A DNA stretch of 64,000 bases from the NCBI RefSeq assembly GCF_003846185.1, contig NZ_ML123034.1, forward strand, positions 1 through 64,000. The letters are read 5' to 3'. This DNA is from Streptomyces sp. ADI96-02 (GTDB lineage: Bacteria > Actinomycetota > Actinomycetes > Streptomycetales > Streptomycetaceae). The notes below the pieces were generated by a model. The model saw nothing but the letters and a program-made list of their open reading frames with translations, ran no database searches and was not told the origin of the DNA. Position numbers and translations under genes: made by a program. This document shows positions 1-9,437 of the stretch, in pieces (the stretch's first letter is position 1; each line of letters begins with the position of its first letter).

Positions 1-2
1 TG

Positions 3-38
3 CTGGCCGCCGAAGTCGAGAATCTGCGCGAGAAGTAG
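3..38 (+). CDS. C-terminal tail of an unidentified gene (partial)
   Basis: Only the last eleven codons are in the window. They read LAAEVENLREK followed by TAG. The tail is charged and leucine-spaced, as at the end of a helix or short coiled coil. It lies 85 bases before the transposase on the same strand and could be an upstream transposon frame or an unrelated gene. The fragment is too short for a function. Confidence 0.35.
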   Translation: MAAEVENLREK

Positions 39-123
39 CCCTCCGACCTGGAAGGTTCGCCCGGCTCGTGGCCGCGGCGGTTGGATGTGTGCGGTGACGT
101 CCAATCGGACCGCTGGAGGCGCG

Positions 124-1242
124 ATGGCCGAGCCTGTCCGTGTGCGCAGGTTAACCGACCAGGAGGGGCAGAAGCTGCAGCAGATCGTGCGTCGGGGCAG
201 CACCAGTTCGGTGCGGTTCCGGCGCGCGATGATGCTGTTGGCCTCGGCCGGCGGGAACCGGGCCCCGGTGATCGCGAAGCTGGTCCAGGCCGACGAGGAC
301 ACCGTCCGCGATGTGATCCACCGGTTCAACGAGATCGGCCTGGCCTGCCTGGACCCTCAGTGGGCGGGAGGTCGTCCCCGCCTGCTCAGTCCTGACGACG
401 AGGGCTTCGTCATCCAGACGGCCACCACCCGCCCGACCAAGCTCGGCCAGCCCTTCACTCGCTGGTCCATCCGCAAACTCTCCGCCTACCTGCGCCACGT
501 ACACGGCCGTGTGATCCGGATAGGCCGCGAGGCGTTACGGTGCCTGCTCGCCCGTCGCGGCGTCACCTTCCAGCGCACCAAGACCTGGAAGGACTCCACC
601 GATCCTGACCGCGATGCCAAGCTGGACCGGATCGAGCACGTCATGGACCATTTCCCTGACCGCGTCTTCGCATTCGACGAGTTCGGGCCGCTCGGCATAC
701 GCCCGACCGGCGGATCCTGCTGGGCCGAGCAGGATCGGCCCGACCGGGTCCCGGCGACCTACCACCGCACCCACGGCGTGACCTACTTCCACGGTTGTTA
801 CTCCATCGGCGACGACACCCTCTGGGGTGTCAACCGCCACCGCAAGGGCACCACCAACAGCCTGGCCGCGCTCAGGTCAATCCGCGCCGCTCGCCCCGAC
901 GGCGCCCCGATCTACGTGATCATGGACAACCTCTCCGCCCACAAGGGCGCCAAGATCCGCCGGTGGGCGTGGAAGAACAAAGTCGAGCTGTGCTTCACCC
1001 CGACGAACGCCTCCTGGGCCAATCCGATCGAGGCGCACTTCGGGCCGCTGCGGCAGTTCACCCTGGCCAACTCGAACCACCCCAACCACACCGTTCAGAC
1101 CCGCGAGCTGCACGGCCATCTGCGCTGGCGCAATGCCAACGCCCGCCACCCCGACCTCCTGGCCGCCCAACGCCGCGAACGAGCCCGCATCCGCAGCGAG
1201 AAGGGCCTCCGCTGGGGCGGCCGATCGTTGGCCGCGGCCTGA
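124..1242 (+). mobile_element. IS630-family transposase (DD34E), about 372 aa
   Basis: This is a cut-and-paste transposase of the IS630/Tc1-mariner type. An N-terminal helix-turn-helix (about residues 5-80, with TVRDVIHRFNEIG) precedes a winged helix and an RNase H-like catalytic core. The catalytic residues are visible: Asp185 in FAFDEFGPL, Asp268 in VIMDNLSAHKG and Glu303 in NASWANPIEAHFG. Thirty-four residues separate the second Asp from the Glu, as expected for DD34E. I chose the ATG at 124 because the protein then begins MAEPVRVRRL, as in relatives; an in-frame start at 85 would add an unlike tail. The frame is intact with all three acidic residues, so it may be active. I could not recognise terminal inverted repeats or the TA target duplication, so the element's ends are not assigned. 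Confidence 0.93.
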
Positions 1243-1261
1243 GGCTTCCCGCCATGACGGC

Positions 1262-1651
1262 CTACTCGGCCATCTCCTCGGGAGAAAGACGAGTGATCTT
1301 CTTTCCCGCGTCGGTCTCGACAAGGGTCAACGCGCCAATCCAGTTCCCATCTTCGGGATACTCCCAGTTGGCCGAGTCTTCGAGAATCGCCGGAAGCTGA
1401 TCACGAGGCACCAGCTCGCCGGGCTGGAAGCCGTTCTCCCCGGCGGGGGAGGTCCACGGCGCGAATCGGCGGACCTCGATCCACCCGCGATCGATGAGAT
1501 CGAGCAAGATTCGCGCCAGCTCGTTGACCGGTCGAGACTGGTCGGCTTCGTCGAGATCGCCCCAGACACCAGGCAGGATGTCGATCTCATAGGAATTGAC
1601 CATGAAGGCTTCTTCAGACTTGGTCAATGTGTCCCACTCTTGCTTGCTCAC
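1262..1651 (-). CDS. Hypothetical protein, 129 aa
   Basis: This is a small, acidic, soluble protein without signal peptide or membrane segment. The central part (residues 17-80) has ordinary globular composition, with EIDILPGVWGDLDEADQSR followed by a helix LARILLDLIDRGWIEVRRF. The helix-then-strand arrangement recalls short winged-helix-like domains, but I do not recognise a family. The GTG at 1651 gives the longest frame. An internal ATG beginning MVNSYEIDIL is an alternative and would shorten it by 16 residues. It converges on the transposase and sits in a gene-poor stretch. Codon usage is less GC-biased than in genes further right, consistent with acquired DNA. Confidence 0.6.
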   Translation of the reverse strand: MSKQEWDTLTKSEEAFMVNSYEIDILPGVWGDLDEADQSRPVNELARILLDLIDRGWIEVRRFAPWTSPAGENGFQPGELVPRDQLPAILEDSANWEYPEDGNWIGALTLVETDAGKKITRLSPEEMAE

Positions 1652-2647
1652 TCAGCAATCGTCGCAGAGCGGGGGCACGACAGGCTCCCTCCACCGCTGA
1701 CCAGACCATCCCAACTCGGAGCTCACCCTGACCGCCGGGACCCGGTGAACCTTCGCGGTCACAGCACTAGGAATGACGACAGAGCGGAGAAGTGCGTGCA
1801 TCAGGGCCTCGTCATTGTCTTGTAACAGCCGGGCCGACGCGGGAGTCGACTGAGCATCGTATCGATGGCGCGGCGATCTCCACTTCGACCGTCCCTCGTT
1901 GAAGCACCGTCCCTCGTTGAAGCGTGGAAGGGTCGGCATTCCCAGCCCAGCACTCCATCTCATCGAGGTACGCGCGGGTGAAGTCGCCGATCCGCCCCTG
2001 TGGGTCGTCCGGGCAGGAGTCCGTGGACAAGCCCTGGGATGACTTCGAACGCAACAGCACGCCTGGATGCCTGATCCACGCCGACAAGGGTCGCGGGAAG
2101 CCACTCACTGTCGAGGCCGAGATCAAGTGGGCTATTCAGCTTGGGAGTCGGACACGGGACGATAGGGCCCCTCCCCTGCCGGAGAACCACGCGGGCTCCT
2201 GGCCGGCAAGCCTCCCGTCGCCCGTCTGAGGGTGGCTGAGGTCGCGTCCGAACACCGCTCACGAAGCTCTTGGAGTTGGCACAGGGTGCACTCTCGCCGA
2301 GCCCGTAAGACCGACCGCATCGCCCGTGCGGCGACCTCGCCCCAGATCCGCTACACCCAGCCCACCCGGACTGCAGAAGCGAGTTCCCGGCCCCGGGGCA
2401 GCGCTGCCTGAACGGGCTGGTTCATCGACCGTGCAACTTCCGGCAGATGCCCCTCCGTCTCCGGCCCCGCGACGCCCGGGCGTTCCGGGCCGCGCCCGCC
2501 CAGTTCCGCTGTGCGTCGGTGTGTCCATGGCTCTCGGGGCCGTGACGATTCTGGGACATTCCCCGAGCGCGCGAGGGGGCACGGTTATACCGACCATGGT
2601 TCCTGCGGAGAACACGCGCGGGCCATCGAGCAAGTCAGGGAGTGTTC
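1652..2647. other. Gene-poor interval
   Basis: I see no convincing gene in this kilobase. A minus-strand open frame of 104 codons (2126 down to 1812) contains a protein-like patch with DFTRAYLDEMECWAGNAD. It ends in a segment made from an 18-base tandem repeat, and a neighbouring minus frame (2104 to 1652) is protein-like only near its end. The two together could be a frameshifted remnant of one gene, but no family is recognisable. The remainder carries overlapping frames of arginine/proline-rich composition, typical of non-coding high-GC DNA. Confidence 0.4.
1888..1923. repeat. 18-bp perfect tandem duplication
   Basis: The unit ACCGTCCCTCGTTGAAGC occurs twice head to tail with no mismatch. 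It adds six codons in frame to the minus-strand frame that covers it, giving a duplicated LQRGTV. Perfect identity suggests a recent slippage event. Confidence 0.85.
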
Positions 2648-3151
2648 ATGCGTACCAACCGCAAGACCGCCATTGCCCTCGCCGCCATGCTGCTGGTCGG
2701 CGCGGCCCCCGCAGTTGCGCAGGCTACCCCGGTGGCGGAAAGCGCCGCCGCTCCGTCCGCATGCCGTCCGGCCAATCACACCGCGAAGATCACCCAGGCG
2801 CCCGCAAGTGCGGGGCACCACCACTACCGCGTGACCCTGACCGCGCCGCGCGGGTACGACCCCTGCGAGTTGGCCGGTTCGCCGACCGACGTACGGTTCT
2901 CCGATCGCGGCTCGCAGACGCAGATCACCGCCGGCCACTACGGCGACCAGCGCACCGCCGTGACCTTCGGCCCGGGCAGCCCGGTGCACTTCGACATCCA
3001 GGTCCCCAACGACGCCCGCCAGGTCTCCGTGGACGAGGCGTCCTTCACGCTCCAGGCCCCGGCCGGAGAGATCCCCGGCACCTCCTTCGCTCAGGGCAAG
3101 CTGCGGGTCGCCGCCGGCACCGTCATCGGTCCGGTACAGCAAGGGGCCTGA
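2648..3151 (+). CDS. Secreted DUF4232 domain protein, 167 aa
   Basis: This is an exported protein of unknown function with a DUF4232 domain. The N-terminus MRTNRKTAIALAAMLLVG is a Sec-type signal peptide with probable cleavage after AVAQA. The domain covers about residues 38-160 and starts with the usual ACRP motif; a second cysteine in DPCELAG probably forms a disulphide. It continues with VRFSDR and VHFDIQVPN strands of a beta-sandwich. The ATG at 2648 follows AGGGAG with six bases of spacing and is preferred over a GTG two codons upstream. No cysteine follows the signal, so it is probably released or wall-associated, not a lipoprotein. No neighbour suggests a role. Confidence 0.88.
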   Translation: MRTNRKTAIALAAMLLVGAAPAVAQATPVAESAAAPSACRPANHTAKITQAPASAGHHHYRVTLTAPRGYDPCELAGSPTDVRFSDRGSQTQITAGHYGDQRTAVTFGPGSPVHFDIQVPNDARQVSVDEASFTLQAPAGEIPGTSFAQGKLRVAAGTVIGPVQQGA

Positions 3152-5148
3152 CTACCCCTCCGCGTACCCCGGTCGGCACCTCGTAGCGGGACCACGGTTG
3201 CGGTACGTCGGCCATCCTTCCGCAGACGATCCGCGTGCCGGGGGCTTGGTGGCCCGGTTCGAAGTTCCGGTCGGCTACCTGTGCCACTGGGCGGGTGTCG
3301 CCCAGTGTCGTCCGGTTGCAGGCGTGAAGATGAGATCTCTCCCGCGATCAATGAGTGCGGCTCGTACGTGAGGTGGCCGCCGTCCCGTCTGCGCCAGCCG
3401 TGCGACGAAGTGCGCCGCGAAGGTCGGAGGGTGGTCCGGGCGACCAACCGGGGTGCCCCGTCGCGCGCCCATCTGTTCCTATGTGGCCACTGTGGGCACC
3501 AAGGCGTTACGCCGTACAACAGACGCAGGGCCGCGAGCGGGTCAGGCGCTGAGGCTTCAACGGCCTTTGTTCCTGTTCGTGGAACGGTCGCCGTGACCGT
3601 TCCACGAACGCTTCGCGTTCTTCACCGTTCGGATGGCTTCCGAACCAGCCGCCCTTGGGTCGTTGGCCCCTGGATGTAGGCCGTCGTATCGCACGGTCCA
3701 CAGGGCGCGCCCTTGATCAGCCTCGTCGGCAGGTGGCGGGCCTGCGCCGCGGGTGTACTCGGCGAGAATGGGCTTGGCGGGACACGGTTTCGAGGGAGCG
3801 TCCGATGAACTGCCGGTCACACCGGAGCACATGGCAAAGGCGGCCAGCGAGCACGCCATGAGCGGCAAGTCCGTCGGGAAGCCTGTCATCAGTGTTATCC
3901 CGCCATCGATCCCATCCGGTCTGTCAGGGCTGGCCGGGAAGCGTTATCCCCTGGCTTCCAGCTGGCAGAACGGCTCCTGCCGCACAGGTGCCCGATGGTG
4001 GGGGCATTGACCGGCTGGCGGACAAGCGGGAACGCCATGGCCGGTCCAGCGGAGGCCCGCGCCGAACCGGCCATCGCTTCGTCAGCGGTACAGGCTCGTG
4101 CTCACCGTCGGCGGTGTCCACTCACCCAGCCGACGGCTGACGGACCTGGCCCGCAGGTTGCGATTCGCCCGCCACCCCGAACACGAGCAAGGTGACCGCC
4201 GACCGCGGCTGTTCCCACTGCACTCCCGTCCCCCACCAGCACCTGCCGCGCAGGCGCACAGTGTGCGTGGCGGCAGGGCCGCCACCCTGAGCCCGAACCT
4301 CATGGCCTTGCCCTTCAGCAGGTCCTCCTCTCGCCTTCCGGCGGGCAGGGGCGCAGTTCCGCGAGGATCTGACTCAGGATCACCCGCCACCCCGGGAAGG
4401 GCCGCTCAGCCTGTTCATCGAGCCGGCCGGGCACGGCGGGCGTATGGCAGGCTCCGGACGACGATGTCCTGCTACCAGAGCCAGCCACGAAGGACGCCAA
4501 TTCCGGACCGGAACCGACGACTGGGCTGAAAGCCGACTCTTAGCAAGGACGCTTCACCCGGCGGGCCGCAGTCGGCAGTCCTCTGACGGCAGCCCGAATG
4601 CCGGTGAGCGCGCGTCGGCCGGTCGGGATCGGCTCCCCGGTCGTGCGGGCTCTCGGAACACCGTCGCCGAAGGACCGAAGGGCTCGCGCTCCGGCGTTCC
4701 CAGCCGGACTGGCCGGTACTTGTCCACCGCTTCTGTGACCCGACCGTTTCCGCGAAGACCCTCTCAGCCCTCCCCTTGGACAGCCGACGCCGTAGGAGAC
4801 GGCGTACCCCGTGCTCGGCTGCGCCAAAAGCCGGGCAAGCCAGGGAAGCCGAGGAGAGCAGTTCGGTCAGGCGTCGGCGGCTCACCGAGGCTCCAGCCGA
4901 GGAATGCGGTCCCAGCCTCCTTCGCCGCACCGCCCAACCCGCTCCCGTCCGCCCGACGGCGCGGTGAAAGTGCGGTCTTCGGCAGTCCAGATGAACGCGC
5001 ACAGCTGTTGATGTCTGTCACACGGGCGGCCTACCATCAGCGTCACACCTCGACATGAAACGATTCAAAATCCCGGTCGAGGCGTTCCCCCCTGCCCATT
5101 CCGTGCCTCACGGCCACTCCGTGCTCTCCGCTGCCTCGAAGGAACACG
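3152..5148. other. 2-kb coding desert
   Basis: No gene that I can defend lies here. Open frames exist on both strands but are Arg/Pro/Gly-rich shadows without family motifs or good ribosome sites. The best protein-like patch is on the plus strand at about 3770-3910 (DELPVTPEHMAKAASEHAMS). It resembles the tail of a zinc-type oxidoreductase and might be a decayed fragment. A second short patch near 4480-4530 ends in a stop codon. A strong hairpin at 3575-3609 is listed separately. The last 100 bases should contain the rhamnosidase promoter, but no clear -35/-10 pair stands out. Confidence 0.45.
3575..3609. terminator. Perfect 15-bp hairpin in non-coding DNA
   Basis: GTTCGTGGAACGGTC is followed after five bases by its exact reverse complement. 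There is no T-run, which is usual for actinomycete terminators. It lies 420 bases past the DUF4232 gene with no gene ending nearby, so it could be a terminator, a protein-binding dyad or one end of a decayed element. Confidence 0.45.
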
Positions 5149-8100
5149 ATGATCGAAGACTGGAACCGAAGAGAGCTTCTCCGCACCACAGCGATCACCG
5201 CCGCCGCCACTGCCGTGGGCCAGGCGACGCTCGGCGCCGCGCCGGCAGCCGCACTCGACCACGGTCGGGATCCGGGCGGCCACCGAGGCGAACTACGCGT
5301 TGAACGCACCCGCGTCGAGTACGCCGAGAACCTGCTGGGAACCGAGGTCGACAAGCCTCGGCTTTCCTGGGAGCTGTCGGCCGACGGGCGGCGTGGAGCG
5401 GCGCAGACCGCCTACCGGATCCGTACGGCCCGCTCCGCCTCCGATCTCCGCAAGGGTCGCCGACTGGCGTGGGACTCCGGCCGGGTCGCCTCGGACCGCA
5501 GTATCCACGTCGCCTACGACGGCCCGGAGCTTCAGCCGCGTACCCGGTACTACTGGCAGGTCCAAGTCTGGGACGAGCGGGGCCGTCCTTCGTCGTGGAG
5601 TCCCGTGCGCTGGTGGGAGACGACCCTGCCGGACGACGGCTGGAAGGGCCACTGGATCGGCTTCACGGTTCCGGTGCCGAAGTTCGACGGCGCGTCCTGG
5701 ATCTGGTCGGCCGATGCGACGGCGAACGCCGCCCCTCCGGGCCCGCGCTGGTTCCGTGGCGCGTTCACGCTGCCCGCCGGCGCCCGAGTCGCCAAGGCCA
5801 CGCTGATGGCGACCGCTGACGACGACTTCACCCTGTACATGAACGGTGAACGGCTGCTCCACGCGCCTGAGCGCGCGGACGGTTGGCGTGAGGGGCAGGT
5901 CGTCGACGTCTCTCAGCAGTTGCGGGCGGGCGGCAGCTTCCGGTTCGCGGCCGTCGCCACGAACCGGGGGAACAATCCCGCCGGTCTTCTGGTCCGCCTG
6001 GTCGTCGAGGACGGTTCGGGTTCGCAGGTCTCCGCATTCGTCTCGGACGCGAGGTGGCGGGTCTCCTCGCGCGAGGAGGAGGGCTGGACGCGAACGGAGT
6101 TCGACGACAGCGCCTGGGACGGGGCCAACGCCCTCGCCGTCTACGGAGACGGCCCGTGGGGACGCGGGGCGGGTTTCCCTCCGACCCAGGAGGGGCCCGC
6201 GCCGCTGTTGCGGCGTGACTTCACGGTGGCCAAGCGTGTGGCTCAGGCCCGCCTCTACATCAGCGGTGTCGCCTATTACGAAGCGGAGATCAACGGCAGG
6301 CGCGTCGGCCGGCAAGTCCTCGATCCGGCGATCACCAACTACGCGGAGACGGTGCTGTACGCCGTCCATGACGTCACGGACGCCGTCGAACGCGGAGAGA
6401 ACGCGATCGGTGTGACCCTGGGCCGCGGGTTCTACGGGATCAGGACGCCCAACGCATGGGGTTGGGGCAACGCGCCCTGGCACGGAGAGCCCCGTCTGCT
6501 CGCCCAACTGGAGATCCGTCACACCGACGGCACGACGACGACCGTCGCCACCGACGACTCGTGGCGGTTGACGGCCGGTCCCACCCGGTCCAACTCCCTG
6601 TACGCGGGCGAGACCTACGACGCCCGATCGGCACCCGCCGGCTGGACCCGACCCGGGTTCGACGACCGGGACTGGTGGCCCGCCCCGCGGCAGGAGTCCC
6701 CCAAGGGGACTCTGCGCCCGCAGGCACTGGAGCCGATCGAGATCGTGGAGACGGTGCAGCCCACCGGGGTGACGGACGTGGGTGACGGTGTCTACCTGGT
6801 GGACATGGGCCGCACCATGGCAGGCTGGTGCCGGCTCACGGTGACCGCCGCGGCCGGCACCGAGGTGGCGCTCGTCCACAGCGAGAAGCTGGACGACCGG
6901 GGCAGAGTCATCGACGAGAGCGGCTTCACACCGGGACGCTTCCAGAGGGACGAGTACGTCTGCGCCGGTACCGGACAGCCGGAGGTATGGGAGCCCAGGT
7001 TCAGCTACAAGGGCTTCCGCTATGTGGAGGTCTCAGGGCTTTCCGAGGCGCCGAAGCCGGGACAGGTGGTGGGGCGCCTGGTGCACAGCGCTGTCGACGA
7101 GGCCAGTGACTTCGCCTGCTCGGAAGAACTCTACGAGCAGTTGGACAAGGCCATGCGGCGCACGCTCGCCAACAACCTGCACGGCATTCCGACCGACACC
7201 CCGAAGTACGAGAAGAACGGCTGGACGGGGGACGCGAACGTCGCCATCCCCTCGATGCTGTACGCTTTCGGACTGGACCGGTTCTTCACCAAGTGGCTGA
7301 ACGACATCAAGGACAGCCAGGAGCCCTCCGGCCGCATCCCCAGCATCGTGCCGAGCCCGGGGTGGGGCTACAACGAGTACAACCCGGCCCCTGAATGGAC
7401 CACGGTCTACCCGCTGCTGCTGCAGCAGATGCATCAGACGTACGGTGACGAACGCCTGGTGGCCGAGCACTGGGACCCGGTCGTCCGGTACCTGGACTGG
7501 GAACTGGGGCGCAGGAAGAACGGGCTGGTCAGCTCGGTGATCGGTGACTACCTTTCGCCCGGTCACATCGAACCCCCCGAGGACGCGACGCTTACGGCCA
7601 GCGCCTACCTGCACCGCTCGCTGCTGGCCGTCGCCGACCTGTCCGGCGTGGTCGGCGAGACGGCCGAGGGGGAGCGCCTGCGCGCGGCGGCCGAGGAGAT
7701 CAGGACGGAACTCAACCGGACCTTCCTGGGCTCGGCCGGCTTCTACCGGACCGGTCGCGACAGGAACTACCGGCAGACCAGCAATGTCATCCCTCTGGCG
7801 TTCGGTCTGGTGCCGAGCGCGGCCGTTCCCGGAGTCGTCGCCTCACTCGTCCAGAACATCACCACCCCACCGCCGCAGGGGGATCCGACCACGCGCTCGC
7901 CGAACACCCTGAACACCGGCGTCCTCGGCACCAGCGTCCTGCTCCCCCAGCTCACCGCCCACGGCCACGCCGATCTCGCGCACAAGGTCGCAACTCAGCG
8001 CGCCTACCCCAGCTGGGGCCACTGGTTCGAGAACGGGGCCGACACCATGTGGGAGTACTGGCGGGTGCCGCAGAACCGCTCGCACAACCACTACTTCAAG

Positions 8101-8445
8101 GGCACCGTCGTCCAGTGGCTCTACGAGAACGTGGCCGGGCTGCGCCCGGGAAGCGACGGATACCGGACCTTCACGGTGAAGCCCGACGCCCGGGTCGGGG
8201 TCAGCTGGGTCCGTACGTCGCTGCGTACGGTTCGCGGCGATGTGTCGGTGGCCTGGAACGCTGACGGGGGCAGGCTCCGGCTACGGGTGAAGGTCCCGGT
8301 CGGCTCCACGGCGGAGGTCCACGTGCCCGTCGCAGACAAGGCCGAGGTGACCGCCCACGACGAGGCCAGGAGGATCCGGCTGGACAACGGGTTCGTGGTG
8401 TACAGGGTGGCCCAGGGGCACTGGGAGTTCACTTCACAGGTCTGA
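5149..8445 (+). CDS. Secreted GH78 alpha-L-rhamnosidase, 1098 aa
   Basis: This enzyme hydrolyses terminal alpha-L-rhamnose from plant glycosides, pectin side chains or bacterial polysaccharide. The N-terminus has a twin-arginine motif (WNRRELLRTTAITAAA) and an AAPAAA cleavage region, so it is exported folded. An Fn3-like domain (about 45-165) precedes carbohydrate-binding and bacterial rhamnosidase N domains (about 185-560), the six-hairpin catalytic barrel (about 640-1000) and a C-terminal beta-sandwich. The expected catalytic acids are present: Glu688 in KYEKNGWTGDA, matching the family general acid, and Glu969 in DTMWEYWRV, matching the general base. The ATG at 5149 follows AAGGAA. Length is normal for multidomain actinomycete GH78 enzymes. 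It stands alone, with no neighbouring sugar importer or kinase, so uptake of released rhamnose must be encoded elsewhere. Confidence 0.95.
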   Translation: MIEDWNRRELLRTTAITAAATAVGQATLGAAPAAALDHGRDPGGHRGELRVERTRVEYAENLLGTEVDKPRLSWELSADGRRGAAQTAYRIRTARSASDLRKGRRLAWDSGRVASDRSIHVAYDGPELQPRTRYYWQVQVWDERGRPSSWSPVRWWETTLPDDGWKGHWIGFTVPVPKFDGASWIWSADATANAAPPGPRWFRGAFTLPAGARVAKATLMATADDDFTLYMNGERLLHAPERADGWREGQVVDVSQQLRAGGSFRFAAVATNRGNNPAGLLVRLVVEDGSGSQVSAFVSDARWRVSSREEEGWTRTEFDDSAWDGANALAVYGDGPWGRGAGFPPTQEGPAPLLRRDFTVAKRVAQARLYISGVAYYEAEINGRRVGRQVLDPAITNYAETVLYAVHDVTDAVERGENAIGVTLGRGFYGIRTPNAWGWGNAPWHGEPRLLAQLEIRHTDGTTTTVATDDSWRLTAGPTRSNSLYAGETYDARSAPAGWTRPGFDDRDWWPAPRQESPKGTLRPQALEPIEIVETVQPTGVTDVGDGVYLVDMGRTMAGWCRLTVTAAAGTEVALVHSEKLDDRGRVIDESGFTPGRFQRDEYVCAGTGQPEVWEPRFSYKGFRYVEVSGLSEAPKPGQVVGRLVHSAVDEASDFACSEELYEQLDKAMRRTLANNLHGIPTDTPKYEKNGWTGDANVAIPSMLYAFGLDRFFTKWLNDIKDSQEPSGRIPSIVPSPGWGYNEYNPAPEWTTVYPLLLQQMHQTYGDERLVAEHWDPVVRYLDWELGRRKNGLVSSVIGDYLSPGHIEPPEDATLTASAYLHRSLLAVADLSGVVGETAEGERLRAAAEEIRTELNRTFLGSAGFYRTGRDRNYRQTSNVIPLAFGLVPSAAVPGVVASLVQNITTPPPQGDPTTRSPNTLNTGVLGTSVLLPQLTAHGHADLAHKVATQRAYPSWGHWFENGADTMWEYWRVPQNRSHNHYFKGTVVQWLYENVAGLRPGSDGYRTFTVKPDARVGVSWVRTSLRTVRGDVSVAWNADGGRLRLRVKVPVGSTAEVHVPVADKAEVTAHDEARRIRLDNGFVVYRVAQGHWEFTSQV

Positions 8446-8555
8446 GTGGTGGGCGGTTGCACGAGCGGCTGAGCGGCGGCACCGATGTCCTGGGCGTCCT
8501 GCGGCGGCAATCGGCCTGATTCCGCCTTCCCTTCGGCCGTAGCGGGGCAGAAGGC

Positions 8556-8579
8556 GGCCCGGGCCCTGTCGCCCGGGCC
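8556..8579. terminator. Hairpin between convergent genes
   Basis: GGCCCGGGC and GCCCGGGCC form a 9-bp all-GC stem with a six-base loop. It lies about 110 bases after the rhamnosidase stop and 165 bases after the converging TetR gene's stop, so it can serve both strands. Confidence 0.6.
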
Positions 8580-8743
8580 ACCTTCGAGGGGTTCGGGCGT
8601 GGCTGAGCATCTGTGCCCCGGGCAGCGCGGACGTGTACGGCGATGATCGGATCGGGCGACAACCACTGCGACTACTGCCGAACCGCGCTTCCCGACCGTC
8701 TACCCGTGGGCGCCGCCGCCGCGCACCGCCGCTCCGCATCGCT

Positions 8744-9373
8744 TCAGCTGTGCGCGCCCAGGCCGTCCCGCAGGAGGTCGAACGCCCGATGCGCTGCCCG
8801 GACGGCCTCCGGGTACCGGTCGTCCGCGGACTCGCCGTCCGCCAGGCAGGCGTTGTTCATGAGGGCGAGCTCCCGTTGCACGACGACCACCTGTGCGGCG
8901 GCCAGGCGGGCGGTGAGCGGATCCGCACCCGCCTGCCCGAGCGCCTCCGCGAGCGCGTCGACCCCGCGCACGCCGTACCGGGTCAGTCTCGCCGTCAGGC
9001 TTTCGGTGTCGCTGACCATCCGGAGGAACGCCACGACCTCGGGGTCGTCGTTCAGCCCGGTGTTCGGATCGCGCTCCGCGAGCGCGCGCAGTGTCGCCTC
9101 CCGCAGAGCGTCCAGCGGCGGCTGACCTGCGGGCCGGGCGCGCACGGTCCTGGCTCCCTCGCTCTCGTGGTCGGCGATCCGGTGCAGTACGAGGTCCTCC
9201 TTCGTCGGGAAGTACGCGAAGAGGGTCCGCCGGGAGATCTCCGCCGCCTCCGCGATCTCGGTGATCGAGACCTGGTCGAAGCCCCTGTCGAGGAAGAGAC
9301 GGATCGCCGTCTCGGAGATCGTCTCCCGGGTGCGTTCCTTCTTGCGTTCCCGCAGGCCCATGCGCTGGTTCAT
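8744..9373 (-). CDS. TetR-family repressor, 209 aa
   Basis: This is a one-component transcriptional repressor. The TetR helix-turn-helix occupies residues 13-60: ETAIRLFLDRGFDQVSITEIAEAAEISRRTLFAYFPTKEDLV in order, with the signature FAYFPTKEDL. The remaining helical part is the ligand-binding and dimerisation domain; it has an AcrR/MftR-like look but no diagnostic residues that I can name. The gene is divergent from the FAD monooxygenase, and its ATG at 9373 abuts a palindrome (9374-9405). That arrangement predicts autorepression and control of the monooxygenase, with the enzyme's substrate or a related drug as inducer. An ATG four codons downstream is an alternative start. Confidence 0.92.
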   Translation of the reverse strand: MNQRMGLRERKKERTRETISETAIRLFLDRGFDQVSITEIAEAAEISRRTLFAYFPTKEDLVLHRIADHESEGARTVRARPAGQPPLDALREATLRALAERDPNTGLNDDPEVVAFLRMVSDTESLTARLTRYGVRGVDALAEALGQAGADPLTARLAAAQVVVVQRELALMNNACLADGESADDRYPEAVRAAHRAFDLLRDGLGAHS

Positions 9374-9405
9374 GCACTCAGTCTACCTTGAGGTAGACTG
9401 AGTGC
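9374..9405. promoter_or_regulatory. TetR operator, 15+2+15 palindrome
   Basis: GCACTCAGTCTACCT and its exact reverse complement are separated by two bases. The site begins one base outside the TetR start codon and ends 32 bases before the monooxygenase ATG, so one bound repressor could block both promoters. The half-site GCACTC recurs at 9412-9417, just downstream. Confidence 0.85.
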
Positions 9406-9437
9406 AGATTTGCACTCGATATACCCAGGAGGTCGTC

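Noticed and set aside
3753-4010. 85-codon plus-strand frame resembling the tail of a zinc-type oxidoreductase
   Set aside because: The resemblance covers about 25 residues only, with no ribosome site or upstream domain; kept only as a note in the gap description.
5293-6879. Long minus-strand frame opposite the rhamnosidase
   Set aside because: No domain, Arg/Gly/Pro-biased composition; the plus strand has a complete GH78 enzyme.
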